This document shows positions 34,835 through 46,099 of a stretch of DNA of 64,000 nucleotides, one piece after another; position 1 is the stretch's first letter, and every line of letters starts with the position of its first letter. The notes beneath the pieces were generated by a model that was not told where the DNA came from, made no database searches, and worked only from the letters and a program-made list of their open reading frames with translations. Source of the stretch: Areca catechu (taxonomy: Eukaryota > Streptophyta > Magnoliopsida > Arecales > Arecaceae); the NCBI GenBank assembly GCA_021397845.1, contig CM038038.1:71036748-71100747 (forward strand). The letters run 5' to 3'. The translations under genes were made by a program, and so were the position numbers.

Positions 34835-35509
34835 TCAGGCGGGTGTCTGTGAGGCATCGCGGGCGGAGATGGGGAGTCGAGCAGGTTTCGGCGGCTCTCC
34901 AGTGTCGGGCGAATCTGTGACACGGGCGTGCGGCGGCGAGCGTGCGGCGATGGTCTTCCGGCCTGAGACTTCGCGGGCTGCACGGGGGTGCCGGCTCGAG
35001 GGCGTTGTTGGCGGCACGGGTGTACCGGCTCGGGGGCGACGCGAGCCTTGCTTCCGGTGGCTGGTGATGGTGGAAGGGGCCCACACGGTAAACGACATCT
35101 CAGGCGGTGGGAGGGGCTTCACGGAGGGGTTCGGCTGCAGCGACAATGGTGATGCATGGGGGCCCGATTCCGATGATTGACAGTGGACAAAGGAGGAGCC
35201 TGGCGGATCCGGTGTCTTGCTGGTGGAGATGGGAGCGGAGGAGTCTTTCGGTGGGATCGACTGTGATGAAAATAGGGGATCGAAAAAGGGTTTGCTGGCA
35301 ATGGTGTGCTTGGGAGAATTATTCACAGGATGTTTTGAATGACAGAGATTAAGAGGAAGAAGCAGGAGAGTTAGAGGAGGAAGAGGGAAAGAAGAATCTG
35401 AGAAGAGACAGAGAGGGGGATCACGGGATGGAGGCGGAGGGGAGGCTTGATCGGAGGGGTTCGGGCGTGAACTTCTGGATTGGCTGCAGGCGACGGAGAC
35501 GGTATTCAC
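34835..35509 (-). CDS. Pro/Ser-rich ORF of unknown function inside LTR element
   Basis: A 224-codon open frame starting about 70 bases inside the primer-binding site, on the strand of the element. The protein is dominated by proline, serine and arginine, has no zinc knuckle, protease motif or other recognised domain, and does not look like Gag. A 151-codon frame overlaps it on the other strand (34725-35180), so openness may reflect GC bias. It may be captured host sequence. Expression and function are unknown. Confidence 0.3.
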   Translation of the reverse strand: MNTVSVACSQSRSSRPNPSDQASPPPPSRDPPLCLFSDSSFPLPPLTLLLLPLNLCHSKHPVNNSPKHTIASKPFFDPLFSSQSIPPKDSSAPISTSKTPDPPGSSFVHCQSSESGPHASPLSLQPNPSVKPLPPPEMSFTVWAPSTITSHRKQGSRRPRAGTPVPPTTPSSRHPRAAREVSGRKTIAARSPPHARVTDSPDTGEPPKPARLPISARDASQTPA

Positions 35510-35579
35510 AAGCGATGGTAGCAGGGGGTGTCAACACAGAAAAGTGTTGGGAAGAAGAAACATACCCTAATCCGTCTGG

Positions 35580-35591
35580 GCTCTGATACCA
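35580..35591 (-). other. Primer-binding site (initiator tRNA-Met type)
   Basis: Reads TGGTATCAGAGC on the minus strand, three bases after the 5' LTR end. Confidence 0.9.
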
Positions 35592-35594
35592 AAT

Positions 35595-36346
35595 TGATGG
35601 GGCACGGGATAGGGATAGGATCGTCGACGAGCTAAGAAGTCACCGAAGATTAGGGTATCCTATTTTTTTTTTATTTTCTGATTTCTTTATGGTGGTGACG
35701 AAGGAAAAAATAGGGATGGAGGATAACGAGGATGGACTACCACGAACCCTGAAACCCACTCTCACAGAGAGACTTCACACCTCTAGGGCATTATACCTGC
35801 CACCCACCTCACTACAAGCAGTCTAGGGTATCTCATCTACCACCTATCTCAATACACGCGGAGCCTAGGGTATTTCACCTGCCACCCAGGTCACTCCTGG
35901 AGCCATGAGGGGGATTTCAAAGAACGTGGAGGAAAACGAAGATGGAGGGATAACTAGGGCATCACGCCCCTACGATGTCCCGAAGGACAAAGACAACATC
36001 AACACCCGCAGGTGAAGACATAATGGGCCATAGCCCTGAACAACAACAGCCAAACCAACTGACAAACCAAATCCCAAAAATTCAATTTCTTCTACCTTTT
36101 TACAATAGGAATGAGGGGTTATTTATAAGCTCCATAACCCTCATTTGAATTTGAATACAGAATAGGGATAACTCAAATTTAAATACAAGACAGGATAAGA
36201 TAAGCCTATCCATATCTCAATCCTAACCAACAAAATCCTAATTTAAATTTCAAATAAAAGATAAATCCTAAATTTATTTTTCAAATTTATTTGCTGCTCC
36301 GAAATTTGTGCTGCTCCGAGATTCGTGCAGACTGATGTCCCCATCA
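35595..36346 (-). repeat. 5' LTR of non-autonomous element
   Basis: 752 bases. On the minus strand a TATAAATA (36120-36127) in a GC-poor setting is a probable TATA box driving the element. Confidence 0.92.
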
Positions 36347-36411
36347 TTAGGGCTAGGCTCATGTCAGGACCCTTATATGCTTCCTTCTTCCTCCTCTGAT
36401 CTTTCTTCGCC

Positions 36412-38783
36412 ATGTCCCGTTTCGGGTCTGGTTCTGTCCTTCGACCAATCAGGGTGAAGTCGGGCCTTCTAGGCTGAGGCCACCATCATCTTCTTCTTCC
36501 GATGAGGAGGGAGATGGGACGCGCTTCAAGCTTAGGGGGAGGCGTTGCCCTGGTGGTATTGTCATTAGGGAGCCTAGTCTTAACCCTTCTCGTCCTTCAC
36601 ATCCTCCTCCCCCATCTGAACCCATCTCTGAGCCTGTCCGATCATCAGGTCTCGGCAGGATCGCTTCGACAATCTCTACCGAGGAACTAGGGACCATCCG
36701 GGATGTGTATGGCATCCCGTACTCTGTCTGGCTTTTAATCCCCTGATCGGGGGAGCGGGTTACTTCCAGTAGCCCAGGCTGAATTGCTTTGTATGAGGAG
36801 TCCTTCTCAGGAGGGCTCCGCTTTCCTTTTCATCCCTTTTTTTGTCCGTGCTGAGCAATTATCGCTTGGTTCATGCTCAACTAGTCCCCAATGCCATAAG
36901 GACTATTTTTTGCTTCATTGTACTCTGCCACTTCCACGGGATCGTTGCCCATTTCTCCCTCTTCAGAGCCTTCTTCACTCTAAAGCACCACTCCATAGAA
37001 GATGGGTGGTGGTCCCTCTCTTGTTGTCCGAGGGGGATCAGATTTGAACTTTCCTCTTCCATCAAGGGATGGAAGAGCAAGTTCTTTTTCACCATAGTTG
37101 AGGGGGTTGATTGGGTGTGGAGCGACCTAGATCGATCTTTCAATAGAAATTCTATAGTCAAAGCAGCCGACAAGGATGTTTATGAGCTACTCCGAACTGT
37201 ACAAGTTCCTTTCTCGAGGTTCTATTATTAGAGCAGAACCTCGCCGAGTCTAGGGTTGGCCCAACAGGGGAGTTGGGTGAGTTTGGCTCGAGTCCTTTTC
37301 TGCTCCTTTTAACTTGTTCTTTCTGAATTGTGTGTGTGGAGTTGACGTAGTATCTTTTGTCTTCCACATGTAGGCATGAGGTTCTCTATGGAAGACCTGC
37401 TCTCCATCACCCAAAAGAGGCCTCCGGTGGGACTGGCAGAGGAACCTTCTCCGAAGAGGTCCCGTGGCGAGGGTGCATTGGCGACCACCCCCACCGAGCA
37501 GACCGAGCCGAGGAGGTGAGAGCCCGAGGCTGCCCCCGCACAAGCAAGGGGGATAGTGGTTGCCGCACCCGAGCCAGAGCGGAAGGCGGCCAGGCCTGTG
37601 GTGGAGCAGGCAAGGAGACGAGAGTCAATCCCCGCTTCGAAGCCCGAGGTGGTCGTCCGGGCCAAGGCCGTCGCAGCAGCTACCGCCATCATGTCGCCCC
37701 CTTCTCCAGAGCTCGTCATCGTCGAGGAGGAGGCACGGGAAGGAGCGGACCCGATGCCAGGAGCACCGTCAGAGGGGGCGCCATGCTCTCAACCCGACCC
37801 TGAGGCCTCGGCTGGCGGTGGAGCGAGCGACTCCACCTCGGGGGCAGGTAAGAAAGAAAGGGACTACCGTCGAGTCCCGTTTAGAATGGGGCCCGACGTG
37901 TCATTACTTCGGGATCCAAAGCTGGCTGAACGCATGATGGATTTCTCCATCCAAGCATGCGACCGGCGAGAGATGGCTGAAAAGGTACTGGGGGACGCGA
38001 TCAGCAGCATATTTCCCCTACTCTTCACGGTAAGCCGGTTTAAACATTTGGAGCTTTCTTTCCTTTTCCCTTCTCTTTTCGACATCTTGTTTGGTGCAGG
38101 TCGGAGCTGAGATGCTCCTTATCAGGGACTGCTGCTAGAACTGGTTGAGGAACGACCAGTGATGTGCAGCCGAGGTTGAGTCCCTGAAGGTCGAGCTGAA
38201 GGAGAAGTCTGAAGCCTCCCAAAAGCTTGGTCTGAGGAATGAGGAGCTCCAGAAGGGGCTCACAATCACCGAGAGATGCTCGAAGGAGCTCTAGGAGGAG
38301 CTCAACCAGGAGCAGACCCGGTCGAAGTGCAAGACCGAAGAGCTTGCAGCCATAGAGAAGTGGCTGAGCTCACTCAACACCGAGGCGGTCCGGTAAAAGG
38401 AGATCGCACGGTCTCTCTAGTTTGAGCTGGATATGGCGAAGGGGAAACTGGCTGCGGCTGAGAGGGAGGTAGCAAAAGCGGCTAGGTCGGTGGAGGCAGC
38501 AAAGGCACAAGCCATCGAGGCGAGGAAGGAGGCTGAAGGGGCCATGGAAAGGTACAAGATCTCGAAGAAGTTCATCGCTGAATTCTATCAGACGACGTCG
38601 GACTCATTCTATAAGGGTTTTATGTACCTACATGATCGAGTTGAGGGGTTTGTCCCCAACGAGTGCTGCAGCCGGCTTAGATTTCCTCGGGCTTCGGGCA
38701 TGGAGTCGGGTGATGCAGAGGAGTCAGCCACCATCCCTGATCTTCTCCCACCGGTGGTGGCCACCGAAGCCGAAGTTGAGTAG
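36412..38783 (+). pseudogene. Antisense gene of Tat element (PF04195-like, spliced)
   Basis: Runs opposite to the element's gag-pol, between integrase and 3' LTR, as the aORF of Tat elements does. 36650-37230 shows the 'putative gypsy type transposon' pattern: IPYSVWLLIP, LYEESFSGGLRFP, LVPNAIRT, SSIKGWKSKFFF. Two GT-AG introns fit: 37277-37373 (phase 1, joining VGPTGEL to GMRFSMEDLL) and 38030-38099 (phase 0). Exon 2 is low-complexity Ala/Glu/Pro; exon 3 is a coiled coil with Lys/Glu/Ala heptads ending at 38783. Frame changes near 36840 and 37230 and several stops mark it as decayed. Function is unknown. Confidence 0.7.
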
Positions 38784-39089
38784 CCTGAAGCCATTGGGGA
38801 TGGAGCTTTACTACCGCAAAGCCCTGCCGACGGGACTGCTCGAGTAGACTAGGCCTTTACTTTCTTGTTTTCCAGCATTGGCCCCGGTCGCCCAGCATGT
38901 CGGGGGCTCGAGAACGTTTGTAAATGAACAGTGGATTTTTAATGGAACAAGTTCTATTTCAATTTGAGCAATTATGGCCTCAACCTTTTTCTCTTCTCTT
39001 TTCCTTTCTTTTTATTCTTCTTCTTCCTTTTTTTTTTTTACATATGTATACATGCAATGGGGTGAGAAGAGGGGTTTCTGCCTTATTGC
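38784..39089 (+). other. 3' flank of antisense gene
   Basis: No coding signal. T-rich stretch with TTTTTAATGG and a poly-T run (39031-39040), a plausible 3' UTR for the antisense gene. Confidence 0.4.
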
Positions 39090-40376
39090 TGGATGTCCTG
39101 GACCCCAGTGCCATAGAGCTAAACTCTGGGCTTCAATGTATCGGAGTTGGGCTCAGAGACTTAGTGATCGGAGATTTAAGTTCCGGGTCTTTGTGTCACA
39201 GAGCTGGGCTCAGAGGTTTGGTGGGCAAAGGTCTAAGCTCTGGGCTTTGAGGTCTCGGTGCTGTGCTCTGGGACGTGATGGCCGGATGGCTTGGTTCCGG
39301 GCTTTGGGCTTTAATGTCTTAGAGCTAGGCTCGAGGACTTACTGGCCATAGATTTGAGCTCCGGGCTTTGAGGTCTCGATTCTTGGCTCTGGGACTTGGT
39401 GGCCGGACAGCTTAGTTCTGGGCTTTAATGTCTTGGAGCTGGGCTCGAAGACTTGGTGGCCGGGGAGATTGGCTCCAGGCTTTGAGGTCTCGGTGCTTGG
39501 CTTTGGGACCTGGTGGCCGGACAGCTTGGTTTTGGGCTTTAATGTCTTGGAGCTAGGCTCAAAGACTTGGTGGCCGGAGAGCTTGGCTCCGGGCTTTGAG
39601 GTCTCGGCGCTTAGCTCTAGGACCAGGTGACCGGATAGCTTGGTTTCGGGCTTTAATGTCTTGGAGCTGGGCTCAAAGATTTGGTGGCTAGAGAGCTTGT
39701 CTTCAGGCTTTGAGGTCTCGATGCTTGGCTTTGGGACCTGGTGGCCGGACAACTTGGTTTCGAGCTTTAATGTCTTGGAGCTGGGCTCGAAGACTTGGTG
39801 GCCGGAGAGCTTGGCTCCGGGCTTTGAGGTCTCTGTGCTTGGCTCTAGGACCTAGTGGCTGGATAGCTTAGTTCCGGGCTTTAGTGTCTTGGAGATGGGC
39901 TCGATGACTTGGTGGCCGGAGAGCTTAACTCCAGGCTTTGAGGTCTCGGTGCTTGGCTCTGGGACCTGGTGGCCGGATAGCTTGGTTCCGGGCTTTAATG
40001 TCTTGGAGATGGGCTCGAAGACTTGGTGGCCGAGAGCTTAGCTCCGGGCTTGAATGTCTTGGAGCTGGGCTCAAAGACTTGGTGGCCGGAGAGCTTGGCT
40101 ATGGGGTTGGATGTCTTGGAGCTGGGCTCGAAGACTTGTTCGCCGGCGAGCTTGGCTCCGGGCTTGGATGTCTTGGAGCTGGACTCGAAGACTTGGCGGT
40201 CGAAGAGCATGGCTCCGGGCTTGGATGTCTCGTAGTTGGGCTCGAAGACTTAGTGGCCAGAGGTCTGAGCTTCGGGCTTGGATGTCTTAGAGCTTGGCCC
40301 CGAAGACTTGGCGGCCAGAGAGCTTGGCTCCGGGCTTGGATGTCTTGGAGCTAGGCTCGAAGACTTGGCGTAGATT
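39090..40376. repeat. 57-bp minisatellite in Tat 3' region (~22 copies)
   Basis: Copies of a 57-bp unit, for example GACTTGGTGGCCGGAGAGCT with CCGGGCTT and TGTCTTGGAGCTGGGCTCGA. In 39300-40020 two unit types alternate, giving a 114-bp period (AGACTTGG at 39449 and 39563). After 40018 the simple 57-bp period dominates. As 57 is divisible by three, frames in both strands stay open with 19-residue periodicity; these are not genes. Confidence 0.92.
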
Positions 40377-40600
40377 CTCTTGCAAGGCAAGAAACGTTTG
40401 CATAAGGGGAACCTTAATTATCGATGAGAAAGGACCTTATGTTATTAGCACCGGAGAGTCAGGCCCTGCATTTTGATGTCGGGGAATTGGCCTTCGGGTT
40501 TTGGCATGCCAGGCCTTGGGCCGGGTAGCGATATTCCTACGAGGTGAAAGGCAATCTATGCAAAAGAGGGCCTTTATTATGTTAAAGGATGAGTCTTAAA

Positions 40601-41461
40601 TTACTGATAATACTTTCTCAAATTGCAGGAGTTCCATGTTCGTGGGAATCTTGTACCGTCCAGGTCCGCGAGGTAGTAGGCTCCATGTGGAAGAGCTTCG
40701 ACCACCTTATAGGGACCTTCCCAGTTTGGCGAGAGCTTACCGCACTCCCGGGGTTGAGACGCTTCAGCTCGGCGGAGAACCAGGTCATCAATTCAGAAGA
40801 CCTTGGGCCTCACTCAGGCATTATAGTATCGGGTGACCCGTTGCCGGTATGCTGCCATCCTAAGTCGGGCTTTGTCTCTGGTCTCTTCGAGGAGGTCCAA
40901 GTTGAGCAGAAGGTGCGCTGAGTTCTACGCTTCATCATATTGCTGCACCCATAGCGTGGGTAAGCCAAGCTCGACTGGGACCACAGCCTCGGCACCGAAG
41001 ATAAGGTTGAAAGGTATCTTGTCGGTCGCTATCCTGGGCCTTATGTGGTAGGCCCAGAGAACACTCAGTAGTTCTTCCACCCACCTGCTCTTGGCCTGGT
41101 CCAGAGTCCCTGGAGGATGGTTCGGTTGGTCATTTCGGCTTCTCTATTTGTCTAGGGGTGAGTGATAGAGGTGAAATGGTGCTAGATGCCGTGCTCGGCC
41201 ACAGAAACCTTCGAACTCCCGATTGTCAAACTGTTGCCCGTTATCGATGATGATGCAGCGGGGGAGTCCGAAGCGGCATATTATGGACTTCCAAAAGAAT
41301 TGGCGGACCTTAGCTTCCGTGATCCGTGCCAGTAGCTCCGCTTCCATCCATTTGGTGAAGTAGTTGATAGCCACCAGCAAGAACTTTCGTTGCCTCGATG
41401 CATGGGGAAACGGCCCCAAGATATCCATTCCCCATTGGGTGAAGGGCCAAGGGGCGGAGAG
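40601..41461 (-). pseudogene. Tat integrase core and C-terminus
   Basis: 41144-41428 encodes MDILGPFP, INYFTKWMEAELLARI and IIIDNGQQFDN, covering the first two catalytic aspartates. Downstream in other frames are ELLSVLWAYHIRPRI and VPVELGLPT. The C-terminal WEGPYKVVEALPHGAYYL precedes WNSCNLRKYYQ, ending at 40601. A stop (near 41143) and frame changes interrupt it. No chromodomain follows, as expected for Tat. Confidence 0.8.
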
Positions 41462-42313
41462 TTATGAGATCGGTGCCGTCGGTTGACGTTGTATATGAGC
41501 ATGGCGTTGGCATTTGTCGTACCTCTTCATGAAGTCGGTGGCATCCTCCCTCATGGTCTCCCAATAGTATCCCTGACGGAGAGCTTTGTACGCCAACGTC
41601 CTTCCTCCCATGTGGTTCCCACAGAGGCCTTCATGTACCTCCTGGAGAACGAATGCTGCTTTTGTGAATCTCAGGCACTTCAAAAGCAGGTATGAGTAGG
41701 ATTGACGATAGTGCTGTCCTTCCATTAGGGCAAACCGGGAGGCTTTCTTTTTGACGAGGCTGGCCTCCATGCGATCCTCGGGCAAAGTGCCATCAATGAG
41801 GTATCTGACATACCTGTCCATCCAGCTAGGCTCTAGGATGACTAAGTGCACCTCCTCGTGAGTCTCGTAGCTTAGATTTTCGAGGTACACAATGTATGCA
41901 TGCCCCAGCGATGAGTCTGGTAAGGTCGCGAGTCTCGATAGTGCATCTATGCGAGCATTCTCCTTGCGGGAGATGTGGGAGATGCTGAAGCATCGGAAGC
42001 CTGTCGTGCGCAAGCCGACTCGCTCCAAGTACTTCATTATCTGGGGATCTCTGGCTTCATACTCTCCAGAAACTTGTCTGGCCACTAGTTGGGAGTCAGT
42101 GAAGACCTTCAGGTGCTGGACACCTAACTCGCATGAGATCTTTAGGCCCGCAAGGAGTGCCTCATACTCTGCCTGGTTATTTATCGTGATGAATTTGAAA
42201 TGGAGGGCACACTCTGTCGCAACCCCGTCGCTGTTGGTGAGAATGAGCCATGCTCCGCTTCTGCTAGAATTGGATGTGCCATCCACGTAGAGGACACAAG
42301 GTTCCTCCTCCAC
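41462..42313 (-). pseudogene. Tat second RNase H and integrase zinc domain
   Basis: 283 open codons. YVDGTSNSSRSGAWLIL, NNQAEYEALLAGL, VFTDSQLVARQ and SRKENARIDALSRLA give the D-E-D-D pattern of the extra archaeal-like RNase H that marks Tat elements. HEGLCGNHMGGR and FMKRYDKCQRHA form the integrase HHCC motif with tyrosine at the first cysteine. Confidence 0.85.
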
Positions 42314-43979
42314 GCCGGGCTCAACTTGATGCCCCTTGGAAATCTGCTCCGGCTCCTCAGCGAGTCCTGTGCACTCGACTAGAAAGTCAGCTAGGACTTG
42401 GGCCTTCTATGATGATCTCGGCTGATATGTGATATCGAACTCGCTCAGCGTCAGAAACCATTTGGCCAGCCACCCGGATGTTTCGGGATGGCTGAGTATG
42501 GTCCTCAGCGGCTGGTCCGTCACCACCATAATTGGATGCGCTTGGAAGTAAGGCCTGAGGCGCTTAACAGACATTATTATAGTAAAAATAAGTTATTCGG
42601 AGTGGGTATACCTGATCTCCGCATCGCGGAGGATTTTGCTAGTGTAGTATACCGACTTTTGAGATCTTGTCTGCACGAACGAGGACCGAGCTGACGGCTC
42701 CAGGTGTGACCGCTAGATAGAGCAACATCTCTTCCCCTTCTTCCGGCCTGGAGAGCAGTGGGGGAGAAGCCAGGAACTCTTTTAGTTCTTCAAAGGTTGC
42801 CCTGCACTCCTCCGTCTAGGTGAAGTGCATCTTGCGCAGCGCCTTGAAGAAGGGAAGGCAGCGATCGGCCGACCTTGAGATGAACCAGCTCAGGGCTGTA
42901 ATACATCCCATCAGGCACTGGATCTGCTTATTGGATGTCGGGTGCTCCATGTCGATGATCGCCTGGACCTTTTTTGGGTTCGCTTCAATGCCCCTCTAAG
43001 TGACCATGAAGCCCAGGAACTTTCCTGCTGCCACTCCGAAGGTGCACTTTGATGGGTTCAGCTTTATTTGATGCTTCCAGAGATTGTTGAAGGCTTCGGC
43101 GAGGTCGGCGACATGGTCTGAGCTCGGCTTGCTCATGACAAGCATATCATCTATGTACACCTGCATGTTCTGGCCGATCTGATCTTTGAAGACCTTATTG
43201 ACTAGACACTGGTACATGGTCCCAGCATTCTTCAGACCGAAGGGCATCATCTTGTAGCAGTAAGTCCCTTGGTCGGTGATAAAGGCGATGTGCTCCTCAT
43301 CCTTTGGGTGCATCCGGATCTGATTGTATCTGGAGAATGTGTCCATAAATGAGAGGAGTCGGTGACCCGAGGTGGCGTCTATAAGCTGATCAATCTTTGG
43401 AAGGGGAAAATTGTCCTTCGGGTATGCCTTGTTGAGGTCGGTGTAGTCCATGCAGATCCTTCATTTATCATTGCTTTTCTTCACCATCACCACATTCGCT
43501 AGCTAGCTTGGGTATTGTACCTCCCGGACGAAGCTGGTGGTGAGGAGTTTGTCGACTTCCTCGTTGATCGCCGCCTACCTCTCGAGGGCGAAACTCCTCT
43601 TCTTCTACCAAATAGGCCTGCACTTTGGGTCAATGCTTAGCTTGTGAGTGATGATGTCAGAGGGGATACCTGGCATGTCGGCCACTGTCCAGGCGAACAC
43701 ATTGGTATTCTCTCGTAAGAACTCCAACAGGTGGGTTCTTTCGCCCTCTTACAGTTGGGCCCCAATCTGTACCGTCTTCTTCTGATCGGCTCCAAGTGGA
43801 AAAGACAGTAGGCGCTCGGTTGGGCCACCCCTAAGGTCTTGCACCCTTTGGTCGAGCTCGTCCACCCTGGGATCTTCCTTGGAGATTTTGGCACCCGGGA
43901 GAGTTTGGAAATAGTGTTGGATCGGCTGAGGTGCTCCCTTCATCTCGCCGACTCCGTAAGGAGTTGGGAAATGCACCAA
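42314..43979 (-). pseudogene. Tat reverse transcriptase and first RNase H
   Basis: Best segment 42996-43451: MDYTDLNKAYPKDNFPLPKI, LLSFMDTFSRYNQIRM, MPFGLKNAGTMYQ, catalytic QVYIDDMLVMSK, and GFMVT. The tryptophan normally just before RICMDYTDLN is a stop (TGA). 43749-43979 is the PR-RT linker (MVHFPTPYGVGEMKG). The rest of RT and the first RNase H (42314-42995) are broken by stops. Confidence 0.8.
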
Positions 43980-44024
43980 CAGCCATCTCGTGGAGATGAT
44001 GGCGTCAAGCAGATTGAGTCCTGG

Positions 44025-44426
44025 TCAACCGAGAATCACATTATAGGCCGAAGGTAGTCTAACTATTGTGAAGGTCATCATGATAGTGCTCTGCCGAGGT
44101 GGGATCCCAGCGGTGACCGGGAGAGTGATATCTCCCTCAACCCTCATAGAGTCCCCCGTGAAACCGACAAGGGGTGTGTGCACATGTCTGAGCTGTACAG
44201 GAGACAAGTTCATTCTAGAGAAGGCATCATAAAAAAGCATATCTATTGAGCTTCCACTATCAACCATGATGCATTTTACAGGATGCTTCGCGATCATCAT
44301 CTCGACTACCACGGCATCGTTATTTACATTTCCTCTCCAATCTCCCCCTTCCCTCAAAAAAGGGAGTACCATTTTAGATTGCCCTGCCCCTCGGGCCTTC
44401 TTCGATGCGCGCTCGCTCCCTAACAT
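44025..44426 (-). pseudogene. Tat aspartic protease region
   Basis: 134 open codons with IMVDSGSSIDMLFYDAFSRM as the D-S-G active site, GDITLPVTAG, and FTIVRLPSAYNVILG at the end. The frame is closed at 44025 by a stop at the point where ILGRP would continue. Confidence 0.8.
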
Positions 44427-46019
44427 ATCATCCCCACTGGCTTCTCAGTAGGGTGGTTGTCCACTATAGAAACTAGTGGGAGAGCGATGAGCGCCTGAGG
44501 TTCTGCTTGAGGTCTGCCCCACATGTACCTCTCGAGGTAGCCTCTTTTGATGACTTCCTCGATCTCCTTCTTAAGGTTGCGGCATTCCTCGATGTCGTGG
44601 TCATGGTCATGGTGGTAGCGACAGTACTTCGTCTTGTCATGGCTAGAGGATGGCCTCATCGGAGGTGGGTGCTTCAAGTAGGGCTCGCCTTCGATCTCCA
44701 TCAGGATTTTCATCCTCAGGGCAAGCAAGGGAGTGAGTGTCTCCTCTGGGACTGGAGTGCACCTCGGTCTCGGCCCTTGGCAGAAGTTCAGAGGTGAAGG
44801 ACCTGGCTTCTGTGTCCCGGATGTCTTGATGGGAGCTGGTTTCTTCAATGGCCTCCCATCTAGCTCTCTTCTCGTACGGTCCACCTCCTTGGCATGATCG
44901 TACTTCTGAGCTCGGAGGAGGAGCTCGGAGTAGCTCTTGGGGGGCTTCTTGTTGAGCGAGTAGGTCAGGCGGGAGGTCCTGAGCCCTCACTTTAGTACCA
45001 GCATGGTGACTAGCTCGTCAAGCTTATAAATCTCCAAAGTGGCAACTTTGAAGTGGGCCACGTAGTCTCGTAGTGGCTCGCAGTCTTATTACCAGATGAA
45101 GAAGAGGCTGTCTGCCTCTCGTGGCACCTTTCGACAGGCATCGAAATGGGCCACGAACTTTCGCTCTAGTTGAGTGAAAGAACCAATGGTTTCGGGCTCG
45201 AGATGGGTAAACCAAACTCAAGCCGCCTTCCGGAGGGTTGCTGGGAAGGCGATGCAAAGAAGGGCGTCGGTGGCCCCCTGGACCCTCATGAGGACCTTGT
45301 AGCTTTCTAAGTGGTCCAGGGGGTCTGTGGTCCCATCGTAGGGATCCACCTGCGGCATCCAGAATCGGCTGGGAATCGGTTCCTCTTGGATCTCTCGGGA
45401 GAAGGGGGGATGGGCATCATAACCCGTTGGCTCATCAATAGAGCCCTGCATGTTTGCAAATCGGCGGGATAACTCCGCCAGCTTGCACTCGTGCTCCTCT
45501 AGGTGCTTCTCGGCTGTGCGTCTGATGGCTTCGTCGGTTTAACCTTCTGTGGAAAGAGATGCAGAAGGTGACATGGGTGTACGGTGCCCATGGAGGGGGG
45601 ACTTGCCTCCTCGGCCTTGGCGGGGCTTGGATACCACCCGCTCAAGGGTAGGGGACCAGCTCTCTCCATCGAGGGACCTAGCCCGTTGTCTCTTCGTCGA
45701 AGTCAAATGACTGCCCTGGTAGTCAGTGACGGCTCGTGGCTATGAAGGCCTTCCTTGGAAGGATCACAGGCTATCGCGGGATGCTGCGACATGGGCCGCG
45801 GGGGTCCCTGGTAGGTAGCCAAGGATTGTTGCTGGTGCTGGAGCTAGCGCATTGCCGTAGTGAGGATCGATATCTGTTGGGTGAGTGTAGCCAGCTAGAC
45901 GTCCGGCGGAGGTGGCTGGGCAGGAGCTGGGAGCTCTCCTTCTGGACCATGGGATCCCCTTTAGAAAGGGGGTCTCCAGCTCGGCTGGTGGAGATTTCTC
46001 TCACCCGTGTCGTCATCAT
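44420..46019 (-). pseudogene. Tat gag remnant
   Basis: Start MMTTRVREISTSRAG at about 46019 parallels MVVTRGREASTSRAG of the element at 59207. The capsid region (45060-45451) holds MPQVDPYDGTTDPLDHLESY and ALLCIAFPATLRKAA, followed by TGA where the relative has CGA. 44420-44884 encodes the CCHH-like knuckle YCRYHHDHDHDIEECRNLKK. At least five stops or frame changes. Confidence 0.8.
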
Positions 46020-46079
46020 CTTCCCGGTGGACCGCTTGCAGGGGGCTTGTGCAAAATCAAAACACGTCAAGGAGCTACC

Positions 46080-46096
46080 CACTTCCTAGCACGCCA
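46080..46096 (-). other. Primer-binding site of Tat element
   Basis: Minus strand TGGCGTGCTAGGAAGTG, three bases after the LTR end. It is a diverged form of TGGCGCACCAGGTAGGG at 59131. The tRNA is not initiator Met; I cannot name it securely. Confidence 0.7.
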
Positions 46097-46099
46097 ATC

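Larger units (their letters stand above)
33700..36346 (-). mobile_element. Intact non-autonomous LTR retrotransposon (TRIM/LARD-like)
   Basis: Two 752-bp LTRs (33700-34451 and 35595-36346) with 8-bp terminal inverted repeats TGATGGGG/CCCCATCA and 5-bp duplication TTAGG (33695-33699 and 36347-36351). The PBS on the minus strand (35580-35591) sets the orientation. The 1143-bp interior has no gag or pol domain. By eye about 17 of 752 LTR positions differ, so it is fairly young. It must use proteins of another element. Its size is between classic TRIM and LARD. Confidence 0.92.

Noticed and set aside
39339..40476. Several 60-138 codon frames on both strands with repeated SGHQVFEPSSKT or KTWWPESLAPG blocks
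   Set aside because: They are the 57-bp minisatellite read in different frames; 57 is divisible by three, so frames stay open without selection.
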